Shown here: positions 34,583 through 42,908 of the stretch, piece after piece
Layout: every line of letters begins with the position of its first letter
Numbering within the stretch: the stretch's first letter is position 1
Assembly (NCBI RefSeq): GCF_026340565.1
Contig: NZ_JAPEPB010000001.1
Location: forward strand, 8,096,001-8,160,000
Source: Kitasatospora sp. NBC_01287
Lineage (GTDB): Bacteria; Actinomycetota; Actinomycetes; Streptomycetales; Streptomycetaceae
Direction: 5' to 3'
Length of the DNA stretch: 64,000 nt
Translations under genes and position numbers: made by a program
Notes under the pieces: generated by a model
What the model was told of the DNA's origin: nothing
What the model saw: the letters and a program-made list of their open reading frames with translations, nothing else
Databases searched by the model: none

Positions 34583-35560
34583 ATGAACCAGCTCCGCACC
34601 GCTCCCGTGCCGCCGCCCCGCGAGCCGGGCCGCCCCACCACCCCGGTCACTCTCGCCGACTTGCCGACCTCCGTGTGGGTCACCGCCCAGAAGACCGCCG
34701 CCGGCCAGCGCCGCGACCGCTACACCCCCGCCTCCTCCGCCCACCCCGCGAAGATGCTCCCCGCGATCGCCGCCCACGCCATCTCCACCTACACCGCCCC
34801 CGGCCAGCTCGTCCTGGACCCGATGTGCGGCATCGGCACCACCCTCATCGAAGCCGTCGACCTCGGCCGCAACGCCCTCGGCATCGAGCTCGAAGGCCGC
34901 TGGACGGCCACCGCCCGCGCCAACCTCCACCTCGCCCGCACCCGAGGCGCCACCGGCACCGCCACCGTGACCACCGGCGACGCCCGCCACACCCACACCC
35001 TCCTCGACCCCGAACACCACGGCAGGGTCCAGCTCCTGCTCACCTCCCCGCCCTACGGCGCCTCCGTCCACGGCCGGGTCCGCCCCACCCGCGACACCCA
35101 CCGCGGTGGCATCGCCAAGTTCAACGCCACCTACGGCGCCCACCCCGCCAACCTCGCCCACGCCTCCACCGACCACCTCTTGGACGCCTTCACCGCCATC
35201 CTCACCAACTGCCTGCCACTGCTCGCCCCCGGCGCCCACGTCGCGGTCACCGCCCGCCCCTGGCGCCACCACGGCGAACTCGTCGACCTCCCCACCGCCA
35301 TCATCGCCGCTGGCCAAAACGCCGGCCTCACCCCCGTCGAGCGCTGCATCGCCCTCCTGGCCGCGGTCCGCGACGGCGAACTCCTCGCCCGCCCCTCCTT
35401 CTTCCAACTCACCAACATCCGCGCCGCCCGCGCCGCCGGCATCCCCATGCACCTGATCGTCCACGAGGACGTCCTGGTCTTCACCAAACCCGGCGACCGC
35501 CGGACACTCGCTCACCCGACCGACCACGCCGCCAACTCGGCCAAGGGCACGGTCGCGTGA
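34583..35560 (+). CDS. DNA methyltransferase, N4-cytosine/N6-adenine type
   Basis: 325 aa; ATG with GAGGAG upstream. SAM-binding motif LDPMCGIGTT (D79) is followed by catalytic TSPPYG (154-159) and EDVLVFTKP at the end. Motif order (I then IV) and the SPPY sequence fit an amino-methyltransferase; the fold also resembles TRM11-type RNA/DNA methylases. No restriction enzyme gene is next to it, so it is probably a solitary modification or anti-restriction enzyme of the element. Its stop overlaps the start of the cytosine-5 methyltransferase by four bases. Confidence 0.85.
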   Translation: MNQLRTAPVPPPREPGRPTTPVTLADLPTSVWVTAQKTAAGQRRDRYTPASSAHPAKMLPAIAAHAISTYTAPGQLVLDPMCGIGTTLIEAVDLGRNALGIELEGRWTATARANLHLARTRGATGTATVTTGDARHTHTLLDPEHHGRVQLLLTSPPYGASVHGRVRPTRDTHRGGIAKFNATYGAHPANLAHASTDHLLDAFTAILTNCLPLLAPGAHVAVTARPWRHHGELVDLPTAIIAAGQNAGLTPVERCIALLAAVRDGELLARPSFFQLTNIRAARAAGIPMHLIVHEDVLVFTKPGDRRTLAHPTDHAANSAKGTVA

Positions 35561-36741
35561 GCCCCACTCTCACCTGCGGGCCGGGCACTCCCGGCCCGCA
35601 GGGCCCCATCCCGTCGCCCGAGCCGGCCCTGCGGATCGGCAGCCTCTGCACCGGAATCGGCACCCTCGACCTCGCCGTCCAACAGGTCCTGCCCGCCCGG
35701 CTCGCCTGGTGCGCCGACAACGACCCCGCCGCGAGCCTGCTCCTCGCCCACCGCTTCCCCCACGTCCCCAACCTCGGCGACCTCACCGCCATCGACTGGC
35801 ACAAGGTCCCGCCGGTGGACATTGTGACCGCCGGCTTCCCCTGCCAGGACATCTCCTACGCCGGACGCGGAGCCGGCCTGAAGGAAGGCACCCGCAGTGG
35901 CCTGTGGCATACCGTCGCCCGTGCCGTTCGCATACTTCGACCCGGACTCGTGTTCGTGGAGAACGTCCCCGCCCTGCGCCGACGCGGGCTCGACACCGTC
36001 GCCGCCGACCTGGCCGCGAGCGGGTACGACCTGGCGTGGCGCTGCCTACGAGCGAGCGACGTCGGAGCCCCTCACCGCCGCGACCGCCTCTTCCTCCTCG
36101 CCGCCCACCCCGGCACGCCTGCTGGTGACCCCCACCGCCTCCGACTCGACGGGTCCGAACCGCACCCACCCCCTCGCCCGCGGCCTCAACCTGCGCACTC
36201 AGGTCGCCCTCACCCTGACGCCGACCGACGCCACCACCATGACCGCCCAGGGACCCGAACAGCCGGAGCTGGCCGCGATGACGACGCTGGAGTACGGCGC
36301 GATATGCCGCCGCGGTGCTCCGTGCGTCCTGCTGCCCACCCCGCTGGCGGGCGACGGTGCCAAGGGCAGTCCGCGCCAGAAGGGATCCAAGGGCGACCTC
36401 TCCCTGCCCTCGGCCGTTGCCGCCCTCGGCCGCCCGCCGGATCGCGCGACCTGACCTCTGGTCATATCGACTGGGGCGATTACGAGTCGGCGATCCGCCG
36501 CTGGGAGGACATACTCGGCCGCCCGGCGCCCCCGCCCACCGTCCCGGGGCGGACCGGCACGCCCGTCCTGTCACCGGTGTTCGTGGAGTGGGTGATGGGG
36601 ACCCCGCCCGGGTGGACAACTGTGCCCGGCATCTTGCGCACCGCCCGCCTGCGCTTGCTCGGCAACTCCGTGGTCGTCAACCAGGCAGCCGGAGCCCTCA
36701 CCGAACTCCTCCAGCAGCACGCCGCCTCGGACCGGAGCTGA
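35557..36741 (+). CDS. DNA cytosine-5 methyltransferase with shifted internal segment
   Basis: 394 aa from GTG 35557 (GTGA overlap). N-terminus: IGSLCTGIGTLDLA (SAM site), DNDPAA, GFPCQDISYAGRG with catalytic C96, and VENVPAL, all typical. The C-terminus (DYESAIRRWE, LSPVFVEWVMGTPPGW, LRLLGNSVV) is also typical. Between about 36110 and 36450 the frame gives unlike, Arg/Pro/His-rich sequence, while the +1 frame there gives the expected family sequence (LLVTPTASDSTG, VLLPTPLAGDGAKGSP). So two compensating frameshifts, or errors, surround about 110 codons. The protein may be inactive or mis-specified. Confidence 0.75.
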   Translation: MSPTLTCGPGTPGPQGPIPSPEPALRIGSLCTGIGTLDLAVQQVLPARLAWCADNDPAASLLLAHRFPHVPNLGDLTAIDWHKVPPVDIVTAGFPCQDISYAGRGAGLKEGTRSGLWHTVARAVRILRPGLVFVENVPALRRRGLDTVAADLAASGYDLAWRCLRASDVGAPHRRDRLFLLAAHPGTPAGDPHRLRLDGSEPHPPPRPRPQPAHSGRPHPDADRRHHHDRPGTRTAGAGRDDDAGVRRDMPPRCSVRPAAHPAGGRRCQGQSAPEGIQGRPLPALGRCRPRPPAGSRDLTSGHIDWGDYESAIRRWEDILGRPAPPPTVPGRTGTPVLSPVFVEWVMGTPPGWTTVPGILRTARLRLLGNSVVVNQAAGALTELLQQHAASDRS

Positions 36742-36742
36742 C

Positions 36743-36979
36743 ATGTCAGGCACCTCGCCGGCCGAGGATCGCCGGCCGCGGCCTGAATCGCCGCGCCAAC
36801 GGCGCTCTGACGGCTCGACAGCACGCGTTGCCCGGCAGCACGACGAACTTCCGCCCGTGACCGTCACTGTGGTACTTCCCGAACACCCACCGGACCTCAC
36901 CAGCCCCGCTGCCGCAGCTCTGCTGGCCTTCCTCAAGGCCGAACGAGCCCAGGCCACAAGGCCCCCATCCATCGGTTGA
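36743..36979 (+). CDS. Hypothetical small protein
   Basis: 78 aa, starting 2 bp after the methyltransferase stop. The N-terminal half is basic and polar (RRPRPESPRQRRSDG) and the second half has a strand and helix (TVTVVLPEHPPDLTSPAAAALLAFLKAER). No family recognised; the position is compatible with coupled translation. It lies just before the recombinase, where small excision or regulatory proteins can occur, but nothing in it shows such a role. Confidence 0.45.
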   Translation: MSGTSPAEDRRPRPESPRQRRSDGSTARVARQHDELPPVTVTVVLPEHPPDLTSPAAAALLAFLKAERAQATRPPSIG

Positions 36980-37070
36980 CAGCCGTGAACTCGTCGCGCC
37001 GACTGGCCCTTCGCCCCCGTCCGAGTTACGACGGGGGCGTACCAACCGCCAGCCGCCCCTGGAGTTGCCC

Positions 37071-38783
37071 ATGACCGCCACCCCCAGTCCCACTGCCCTC
37101 GCGTTCGCCTTCGCCGGACGCGTCTCCACCGAGGACCTTCAAGACCCGGAGACCTCCCGCAACTGGCAGCGCACCCGCGCCGAAGCGCTCATCACCCCGG
37201 CCGGCGGCCGGATCGTCACCGAGTTCTTCGACGTCGGCTACTCCCGCTCCCTGCCCTGGAAGCGCCGCCCCCGGGCCGCCGCCCTGCTCGCCGCCCTCAA
37301 GGATCCCGACCGAGGGTTCGACGCCGTCGTCATCGGCGAACCCCAGCGCGTCTTCTACGGCAACCAGTACGGCCTCACCCAACCCGTCTTCGCCCACTAC
37401 GGCGTTCAGCTGTGGGTGCCCGAAGTCGGTGGCGCCGTCGACCCCGACAGCGAGGCCCACGACCTGGTCATGTCCGTCTTCGGCGGCATGTCCAAGGGCG
37501 AACGGACCCGCATCAAGATCCGGGTCCGCACCGCCATGGCCTCCCAAGCAGCCCTCGAAGGCCGCTACCTCGGCGGCCGGCCGCCCTACGGCTACCGCCT
37601 CGCCGACGCCGGACCCCACCCCAACCCCATCAAGGCCCGCGACGGCAAGCGCCTGCGCTGCCTCGAACCCGACCCGACCGCCGCCCCCGTCATCCAGCGG
37701 ATCTTCGCCGAGTACCTGCGCGGCAAAGGTCTGTACGCCATCGCCGAAGGCCTCACCCGCGACAACATCCCCTGCCCCTCCGCCCACGACCGCGCCCGCA
37801 ACCCTCACCGCCACGGCAACGCCTGGGCCAAGAGCGCGATCCGCGCCATCCTCCTCAACCCCCGCTACACCGGCCACCAGGTCTGGAACCGCCAGCGCAA
37901 GGACGAGGTCCTCCTCGACGTCGAAGACGTCGCGCTGGGCCACATCACCAAGCTGCGCTGGAACGACCCCGAGAAGTGGATCAAGTCCGCCGGCCTCGCC
38001 CACGAACCCCTCATCACCACCGGCGACTTCGAACAGGCCCAGCTCAAACTCGCCACCAAATCCGCCGCAACCCACCCCGTCGAGCGCAAACCCCGCACCA
38101 CCGACCGCACCTACGCGCTACGTGGACTGCTCCGCTGCGGGCTGTGCGAGCGCAAGATGCAGGGCAACTTCAACAACGGCCACCCCCACTACCGCTGCCG
38201 CTACCCGAGCGAATACGCCCAGAGCCGCGCCCTCGACCACCCGCTGACCGTCTACCTGCGCGAGGACGCGCTGCTTCCCGCCCTCGACAGCTGGATCGGT
38301 ACCGTCTTCGCTCCCGGCCGGCTCAAGTGCACCATCCACGAGATGCAAGAAGCCCAGGCCGTCAGCGGCCCCGACCCCGTCGCCCTCGAAGCAGCCCGCC
38401 GCGACCTGGACACAAGCGCCGCCCGGCTCACCAGCTACCGAGCCGCCCTCGACGCGGGCGGCGACCCCGCCACCGTCGCCGGGTGGATCAACGAAGCCCG
38501 CCTCGACCAGACCACCGCCCAGCAACGCCTGAACCAGCTCACCGCCGAAGCACCACCCACCCTGACGGCCGACCAGATCCAGGCGCTGATCACCGAGCTC
38601 GGCAACCTCACCGACCGCCTCATGCAGGCCACACCCGCACGTAAGGCGCCGCTCTACGAGGCATTCGGCCTTAACCTGACCTACAACGCAAAGAAGCGGA
38701 TCGTGACTGTTGAGTCACGACCCGCATCTTCTATGTGCGTATCGAAGTGTCCGAGGGGGGACTTGAACCCCCACGCCCGATAA
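37071..38783 (+). CDS. int: Large serine recombinase (integrase)
   Basis: 570 aa from ATG 37071; a TTG two codons earlier is possible. Resolvase domain with S19 in AGRVSTEDLQDP, VIGEPQRVFYG and KGERTRIKIRVRTAM. Recombinase domain: GGRPPYGYRL, AIRAILLNPRYTG. A zinc ribbon (C356, C359 ... CR) and C-terminal coiled-coil region follow. It integrates and, with a directionality factor, excises the element. The reading frame ends within the tRNA-Leu gene: the last residues (RGDLNPHAR) are encoded by tRNA sequence, so the attachment site lies at the 3' end of the gene. Confidence 0.93.
   Translation: MTATPSPTALAFAFAGRVSTEDLQDPETSRNWQRTRAEALITPAGGRIVTEFFDVGYSRSLPWKRRPRAAALLAALKDPDRGFDAVVIGEPQRVFYGNQYGLTQPVFAHYGVQLWVPEVGGAVDPDSEAHDLVMSVFGGMSKGERTRIKIRVRTAMASQAALEGRYLGGRPPYGYRLADAGPHPNPIKARDGKRLRCLEPDPTAAPVIQRIFAEYLRGKGLYAIAEGLTRDNIPCPSAHDRARNPHRHGNAWAKSAIRAILLNPRYTGHQVWNRQRKDEVLLDVEDVALGHITKLRWNDPEKWIKSAGLAHEPLITTGDFEQAQLKLATKSAATHPVERKPRTTDRTYALRGLLRCGLCERKMQGNFNNGHPHYRCRYPSEYAQSRALDHPLTVYLREDALLPALDSWIGTVFAPGRLKCTIHEMQEAQAVSGPDPVALEAARRDLDTSAARLTSYRAALDAGGDPATVAGWINEARLDQTTAQQRLNQLTAEAPPTLTADQIQALITELGNLTDRLMQATPARKAPLYEAFGLNLTYNAKKRIVTVESRPASSMCVSKCPRGDLNPHAR
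38748..38783. other. Probable right attachment site (att) in the tRNA 3' end
   Basis: The recombinase coding end and the tRNA acceptor/T arm overlap here, as expected when an element inserts into a tRNA 3' end and restores it. The exact crossover point cannot be read without the empty site. Confidence 0.5.
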
Positions 38784-38832
38784 AGGGCACTAGCACCTCA
38801 AGCTAGCGCGTCTGCCATTCCGCCACCCGGAC
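38748..38832 (-). tRNA. tRNA-Leu (GAG)
   Basis: 85 nt on the minus strand. Acceptor GTCCGGG pairs with CTCGGAC (one G:T), discriminator A, D arm TGGCGGAATGGCAGA, anticodon stem CTAGC/GCTAG around loop TTGAGGT with GAG, a long variable arm (GCCCTTTATCGGGC) as in class II tRNAs, and T arm GGGGGTTCAAGTCCCCC. No CCA is encoded. The 3' half overlaps the recombinase gene. Confidence 0.97.
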
Positions 38833-39188
38833 AGGGTGTATGCCTTGGGGGTTGTTCTCTCTGTCCCCGCGGCGACAGAGAGAACACTATCAGGCTTTCG
38901 GAGTGCCCCTCACCCCCGTTCACCTGCGCTGTCCTCGGGAGGATGGGCCAGGGTGGCGGCGGAGCCGGGGTGGGCCGGGGGCGGCGGAGGGGCTGGAGGA
39001 TGAACGGTCCTGCGCCGGAAGTCCGGGGGAAGGCGGGCAGGAGACGGGCAGATGTGGTCATGGTCGGTCGGAAGCGGTCCCGCGGGGGGCAAGTTGCTCG
39101 ACCGGACACAGGGATTCCGGTGGCTCTCCTAGCCTCGGAGACGAAGGGGAGCCCTGAACGGAACGCCCCGTTCCCGGAGGGCCGGCCG
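38833..39188. other. Gap upstream of tRNA and anti-sigma-like gene
   Basis: Besides the hairpin at 38854-38885 I see no gene. The region should hold the tRNA promoter (minus) and that of the ATPase gene (plus). Confidence 0.4.
38854..38885. terminator. Hairpin with 12-bp perfect arms
   Basis: GTTCTCTCTGTC and GACAGAGAGAAC pair exactly around an 8-nt loop, 22 bp upstream of the tRNA 5' end. It could end transcription approaching the tRNA or be an operator. Confidence 0.5.
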
Positions 39189-39824
39189 GTGTCGGCCGGC
39201 ACCGGCGATGCCTCCCGAGGCCCGGACGAAGGGTGGCAGGACGTGGAGCGGACGAGCGCGACGACGCCGGGGGTGCTGCGGAAGCAGCTCCAGCACCAGC
39301 CGCAGAGCAGCCAGCCGCAGCAGCGGAAACCGGGGGCGGCTGAGTGCGTGGTCGACAGTGTCGAGGTGGAGCGTGCGGCCGAGGGTCTGTGGCGGATCGT
39401 CGCCGTGGCGCGGGAGGCCTCGGTGCCGCGGGTCAGGCACGTGGTGCGGGACCTGCTGCGCGACCGGGGGCTGACGGGGGAACGCTACGAGGACCTGACC
39501 GATGGGCTGCTGCTGATCGTCTCCGAGCTGGTGACCAATGCCGTCACGCACGCGGCGCTGCTCTCGCCGCGGGTGACCACCGAGCTGGCGATCGGCGACG
39601 GGCAGGTGCGGGTCGCGGTGGAGGACGGGCACCCGCACCGGCCCAAGGCCGTGCAGAGTGACACGGAGCAGACCGGCGGGCGCGGGCTGATGCTGGTCAA
39701 GAGCATCGCGCTGGCGGCGGGCGGGTCCTGCGACGTGGAGCGGACGGGGGACGGCGGAAAGGTGATCTGGGCCTCCCTGCCCCTGCCCCTGCCGTCCCCG
39801 GCCGGGAGCCGGGTGGCGGGCTGA
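39189..39824 (+). CDS. RsbW-like ATP-binding protein
   Basis: 211 aa from GTG 39189, chosen for GGAGG 8 bases upstream; the open frame extends to 38943. After a polar, Gln-rich N-terminus, residues about 70-200 form a HATPase_c_2 domain: LLIVSELVTNAVTHA (N box), VRVAVEDGHPHRP, and TGGRGLMLVKSIALAAG (G box). Such proteins are abundant in Streptomyces and act as anti-sigma or signalling kinases; most partners are unknown. No anti-sigma antagonist gene is adjacent. It is the first chromosomal gene after the element. Confidence 0.8.
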   Translation: MSAGTGDASRGPDEGWQDVERTSATTPGVLRKQLQHQPQSSQPQQRKPGAAECVVDSVEVERAAEGLWRIVAVAREASVPRVRHVVRDLLRDRGLTGERYEDLTDGLLLIVSELVTNAVTHAALLSPRVTTELAIGDGQVRVAVEDGHPHRPKAVQSDTEQTGGRGLMLVKSIALAAGGSCDVERTGDGGKVIWASLPLPLPSPAGSRVAG

Positions 39825-39906
39825 CCGCCGCCCCGTAGCCTCAGCCGCCCCGGCCGCCCGCCCGCCGCCGCTTGCTCCCGCTCCCCGCTCCCGCCCCCCC
39901 GCGCGA

Positions 39907-40533
39907 CTACCAGTCCCGTCCCGCGATCTCCCGGATCCCGGGCAGCGCCGCCTCGAACACCGTGCTGAACCAGACCGAGAACGGCTTCCCCGCCTGCAAC
40001 TCCTTCAGCTCGCGGGCCGTCACGAAGCGGGTGTCCTCGACCTCCGCCGGGTCGGGCCGCAGCTCATCGGTCATCAGGCCCACGAAGAGGTGGTTCCACT
40101 CCCGCTCGATCAGCCCGGAGGCCTCGTCGGGCAGGTCGTACCGCACGGTCCCGGCCGCGCAGAGCAGGCCCGGGGCGGCGCCCAGCTCCTCGGCGGTGCG
40201 ACGGGCCGCGGCCACGAACGGCGGCTCGCCGGGGTAGGGGTGGCCGCAGCAGGTGTTGGACCAGACCCCGGGGGAGTGGTACTTGCCGAGCGCGCGGCGC
40301 TGCAGCAGCAGGCGGCCCTGCTGGTCGAAGAGGAAGACCGAGAACGCCCGGTGCAGGTGGCCCGGCTGCTGGTGCGCCCAGAGCTTCTCGGCGGTCCCGA
40401 TGGTCACGCCCGTGTCGTCGACCAGCTCCAGCATGATCTCCGCGTCGAGGGGAGCGGCTCCGGCGGCAGCCGCGGCTCTCGCGGGAGCGGCGGCCGGCTC
40501 GGTGGCAAGGCTGGTCGATCGACTCTCGGACAT
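39907..40533 (-). CDS. idi: Isopentenyl-diphosphate delta-isomerase, type 1
   Basis: 208 aa from ATG 40533 with AAAGAGG upstream. It interconverts IPP and DMAPP, feeding prenyl chain synthesis. NUDIX-type enzyme with the metal and catalytic motifs: HRAFSVFLFD, SNTCCGHP (C96), RRTAEELG (NUDIX helix) and EREWNH. The Ala-rich N-terminus is longer than in E. coli. Divergent from the following operon, and near the hopanoid cluster that uses its products; I recall the same neighbourhood around S. coelicolor SCO6750. Confidence 0.95.
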   Translation of the reverse strand: MSESRSTSLATEPAAAPARAAAAAGAAPLDAEIMLELVDDTGVTIGTAEKLWAHQQPGHLHRAFSVFLFDQQGRLLLQRRALGKYHSPGVWSNTCCGHPYPGEPPFVAAARRTAEELGAAPGLLCAAGTVRYDLPDEASGLIEREWNHLFVGLMTDELRPDPAEVEDTRFVTARELKELQAGKPFSVWFSTVFEAALPGIREIAGRDW

Positions 40534-41103
40534 AGCGCCTCTTTCGGCACGGGGACCGGCGCCGCCACCCGGGTGCGCCACCCGGGCGAGCCCCCCCGGT
40601 CCAGCGGACGGCAGTACGCCCCCGGCGCGGTTGTACTCGGCGCTGACGGAGGGCGTCGGCTGCCCAGTCTGCCGCATGGTGGGGTCACTGGGACGGATTC
40701 GACGCACCAGCCCCGGGAACACCGGCGCGAAGGCACGGTCGGGCGCCCCGGAGGGGAACGGGCGTCCACTCCGTGGCTGAATATCGAACACCAGTCGGTC
40801 ACGACCCTGTCACGTCCCCGTCATCCAAGATCCTCGCCGCCTCCACGCGAGTCCCGCCGGACCCTCGCGCGGCCCCGGACGCGGCCTGGGGCGGCGTTCG
40901 GGCTGGTCGCGGCCGTCGCCTACCATCACATACGACACGGTGCTCCGCCGAGCGGCGGGACCGGGGCGTCACCCGGGGCGTCACCGGGGCGTTCTCGGGC
41001 GTTCTCGGGCGTGGTGCCGCGGGCCGGTGCCCGGCGGGCGCGGGCCCGAGACCCGGTCCGCGTACCGGGTACCCGGGTACGACGACGAATCAGGAGACCC
41101 CGC
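40534..41103. promoter_or_regulatory. Divergent region between idi and the nucleotidyltransferase operon
   Basis: 570 bp without a supported gene. It should contain the idi promoter (minus) and that of the operon (plus); TTCGGGCTG...CTACCATCACATACGAC near 40920 is an AT-richer candidate for the latter. No clear operator was seen. Confidence 0.35.
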
Positions 41104-41859
41104 ATGATCGGCCTCGTTCTGGCGGCCGGAGCCGGCCGCCGACTCCGCCCGTACACCGACACGCTCCCCAAGGCGCTGGTGCCGGTGGACGGCGAGAGGA
41201 CCGTGCTGGACCTCACGCTCGGCAACTTCGCCGAGGTCGGGCTGCGCGAGGCCGCGATCGTCGTGGGGTACCGCAAGGAGGCCGTGTACGAGCGGCAGGA
41301 GGCGCTGGAGCAGAAGTACGGCGTCAAGCTCACCCTGGTCGAGAACGACAAGGCCGAGGAGTGGAACAACGCCTACTCGCTCTGGTGCGCCCGCGATCTC
41401 TTCGGTGAGGGCCTGCTGCTGGCGAACGGCGACACCGTGCACCCGGCCTCCGTCCAGCGCACCATGCTCGACGGAAACGACCGGCTGATCGCCGAGGGCC
41501 GGGCCCCGGGCATCCTGCTCGCGCTGGACACCGTGAAGTCGCTGGCCGACGAGGAGATGAAGGTCGTCGCCGACCCGGTCAAGGGCATGCAAAAGATCAC
41601 CAAGCTGATGGATCCGCTCGACGCGACCGGCGAGTACATCGGCGTCACCGTGATCAACCCGTCCGCCGCCGCCGAGCTGGCGCGGGCGCTGCGCACCACC
41701 TTCGAGCGCGACCCGCAGCTCTACTACGAGGACGGGTACCAGGAGTTGGTCGACGGCGGCTTCCGGATCGACGTGCAGCCGATCGGCGAGGTCTCCTGGG
41801 TCGAGGTCGACAACCACGCGGACCTGACGAAGGCGCGGGAGATCGCGTGCCAGTACTGA
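41104..41859 (+). CDS. Nucleotidyltransferase (CDP-alcohol-forming type)
   Basis: 251 aa. LAAGAGRRLRPYTDTLPKALVPV is the NTP-transferase signature (residues 6-28); the metal-binding acid lies in LLLANGDTVH, and WNNAYSLWCA resembles phosphocholine- and inositol-phosphate cytidylyltransferases. It probably activates a phosphoalcohol with CTP for the CDP-alcohol phosphotransferase two genes on. First gene of a six-gene, tightly coupled operon; its stop overlaps the next GTG by 13 bp. Confidence 0.85.
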   Translation: MIGLVLAAGAGRRLRPYTDTLPKALVPVDGERTVLDLTLGNFAEVGLREAAIVVGYRKEAVYERQEALEQKYGVKLTLVENDKAEEWNNAYSLWCARDLFGEGLLLANGDTVHPASVQRTMLDGNDRLIAEGRAPGILLALDTVKSLADEEMKVVADPVKGMQKITKLMDPLDATGEYIGVTVINPSAAAELARALRTTFERDPQLYYEDGYQELVDGGFRIDVQPIGEVSWVEVDNHADLTKAREIACQY

Positions 41860-42908
41860 CCCGGCTGATCCCCTCCCCGGTCTTCGTCGAGATCCGTCCG
41901 GGCGCGCTGGACTCCCTGGCCGGCATCCTCGCCGACCAGCGGCTCTCCACCGCCGGACGGGTCGCGGTGGCGATCAGCAACGGCTCGGGCGCCCGGCTGC
42001 GCGAGCGCCTGCTGCCGATGCTGCCGGACGCCGACTGGTTCGAGGCGGCCGACGGCACCCTGGACGGTGCGGTGCGGCTGGCGGACGAGGTCCGCGGCGG
42101 GCACTACGACGTCCTGGTGGGTCTCGGGGGCGGTAAGATCATCGACGCCGCCAAGTACGCCGCCGCGCGGGTCGGGCTGCCTGTGGTCGCCGTCGCCACC
42201 AACCTGGCGCACGACGGCATCTGCTCCCCGGTCGCCACGTTGGACAACGACGCGGGCCGTGGCTCCTACGGGGTGCCCGGACCGATCGGTGTCGTGGTCG
42301 ACCTGGACGTGGTCCGCCAGGCCCCGCGTCGCTACGTGGCGGCCGGGATCGGTGACGTCCTGTCCAACATCTCGGCCTGTGCCGACTGGGAACTCTCCCA
42401 GCGCGTCACGGGCGAGAAGGTGGACGGACTGGCGGTGGCGATGGCCCGTTCCGCGGGCGAGAGCCTGCTGCGCCACCCGGGCCGGCTGGAGGATTCGGAC
42501 CTCCTTACGGCACTCGCGGAAGCACTGGTACTGTCCGGCATCGCGATGAGCATCGCGGGCAGCACCCGGCCTTCCTCGGGCGCCTGCCACGAGATCTCGC
42601 ATGCTTTGGACGTGCTGCATCCCAAGCGCTCCGCGCAGCACGGCGAGCAGGTCGGCCTCGGGGCCGCCTTCGCGAGCTTCCTGCGGGGGGAGCAGGAGCT
42701 GACCAAGCTGATCGTCGACCGCCTGCGGGCCCACGGCCTGCCGGTGACCGCCGATCAGATCGGCTTCACCGAGGCGGAGTTCACCGATGCGGTGCACTAC
42801 GCTCCGAACACCAGGCCGGGCCGCTTCACCATTCTCGAGCACCTCGACCTCTCCCCATCAGCGATCAGGGACGCGTACGCCGACTATGTCCAAGCCGTCA
42901 ACAGCTGA
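41847..42908 (+). CDS. Glycerol-1-phosphate dehydrogenase-like (AraM/EgsA family)
   Basis: 353 aa from GTG 41847. Iron/zinc-type alcohol dehydrogenase fold: NAD-binding GLGGGKIIDAAK (about 91-102), metal and substrate region VATNLAHDGICSP with D123, SSGACHEISHAL and QHGEQVG with histidine ligands. This is the pattern of sn-glycerol-1-phosphate dehydrogenases of archaea and of bacterial AraM. It would reduce DHAP to G1P, or act on a related ketose phosphate. It is coupled to the nucleotidyltransferase, which suggests that its product becomes a CDP-activated polyol. Confidence 0.82.
   Translation: MPVLTRLIPSPVFVEIRPGALDSLAGILADQRLSTAGRVAVAISNGSGARLRERLLPMLPDADWFEAADGTLDGAVRLADEVRGGHYDVLVGLGGGKIIDAAKYAAARVGLPVVAVATNLAHDGICSPVATLDNDAGRGSYGVPGPIGVVVDLDVVRQAPRRYVAAGIGDVLSNISACADWELSQRVTGEKVDGLAVAMARSAGESLLRHPGRLEDSDLLTALAEALVLSGIAMSIAGSTRPSSGACHEISHALDVLHPKRSAQHGEQVGLGAAFASFLRGEQELTKLIVDRLRAHGLPVTADQIGFTEAEFTDAVHYAPNTRPGRFTILEHLDLSPSAIRDAYADYVQAVNS

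Larger units (their letters stand above)
1..38783. mobile_element. Integrated conjugative element, left end outside window
   Basis: Seen: a large serine recombinase gene runs into a tRNA-Leu gene at the right edge, and to its left lie a complete type IV secretion-like operon, a coupling ATPase, a replication-relaxation gene, DNA methyltransferases, DUF317 genes and a CRISPR-Cas locus. To the right of the tRNA the genes are typical chromosomal metabolism. No second copy of the tRNA 3' end was found in the window, so the other attachment site should lie upstream of position 1. No relaxase gene is recognisable here; it may be upstream. The element boundary is inferred, and more than one nested element cannot be excluded. 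Confidence 0.7.

Noticed and set aside
35897..36454. Separate gene in the +1 frame within the cytosine-5 methyltransferase
   Set aside because: Its first part is a shadow and its last part is the displaced middle of the methyltransferase; it is not an independent gene.
1..38747. Second attachment site (tRNA 3' copy) inside the window
   Set aside because: I looked for another copy of the tRNA acceptor/T-arm sequence and found none, so the left end must be outside.
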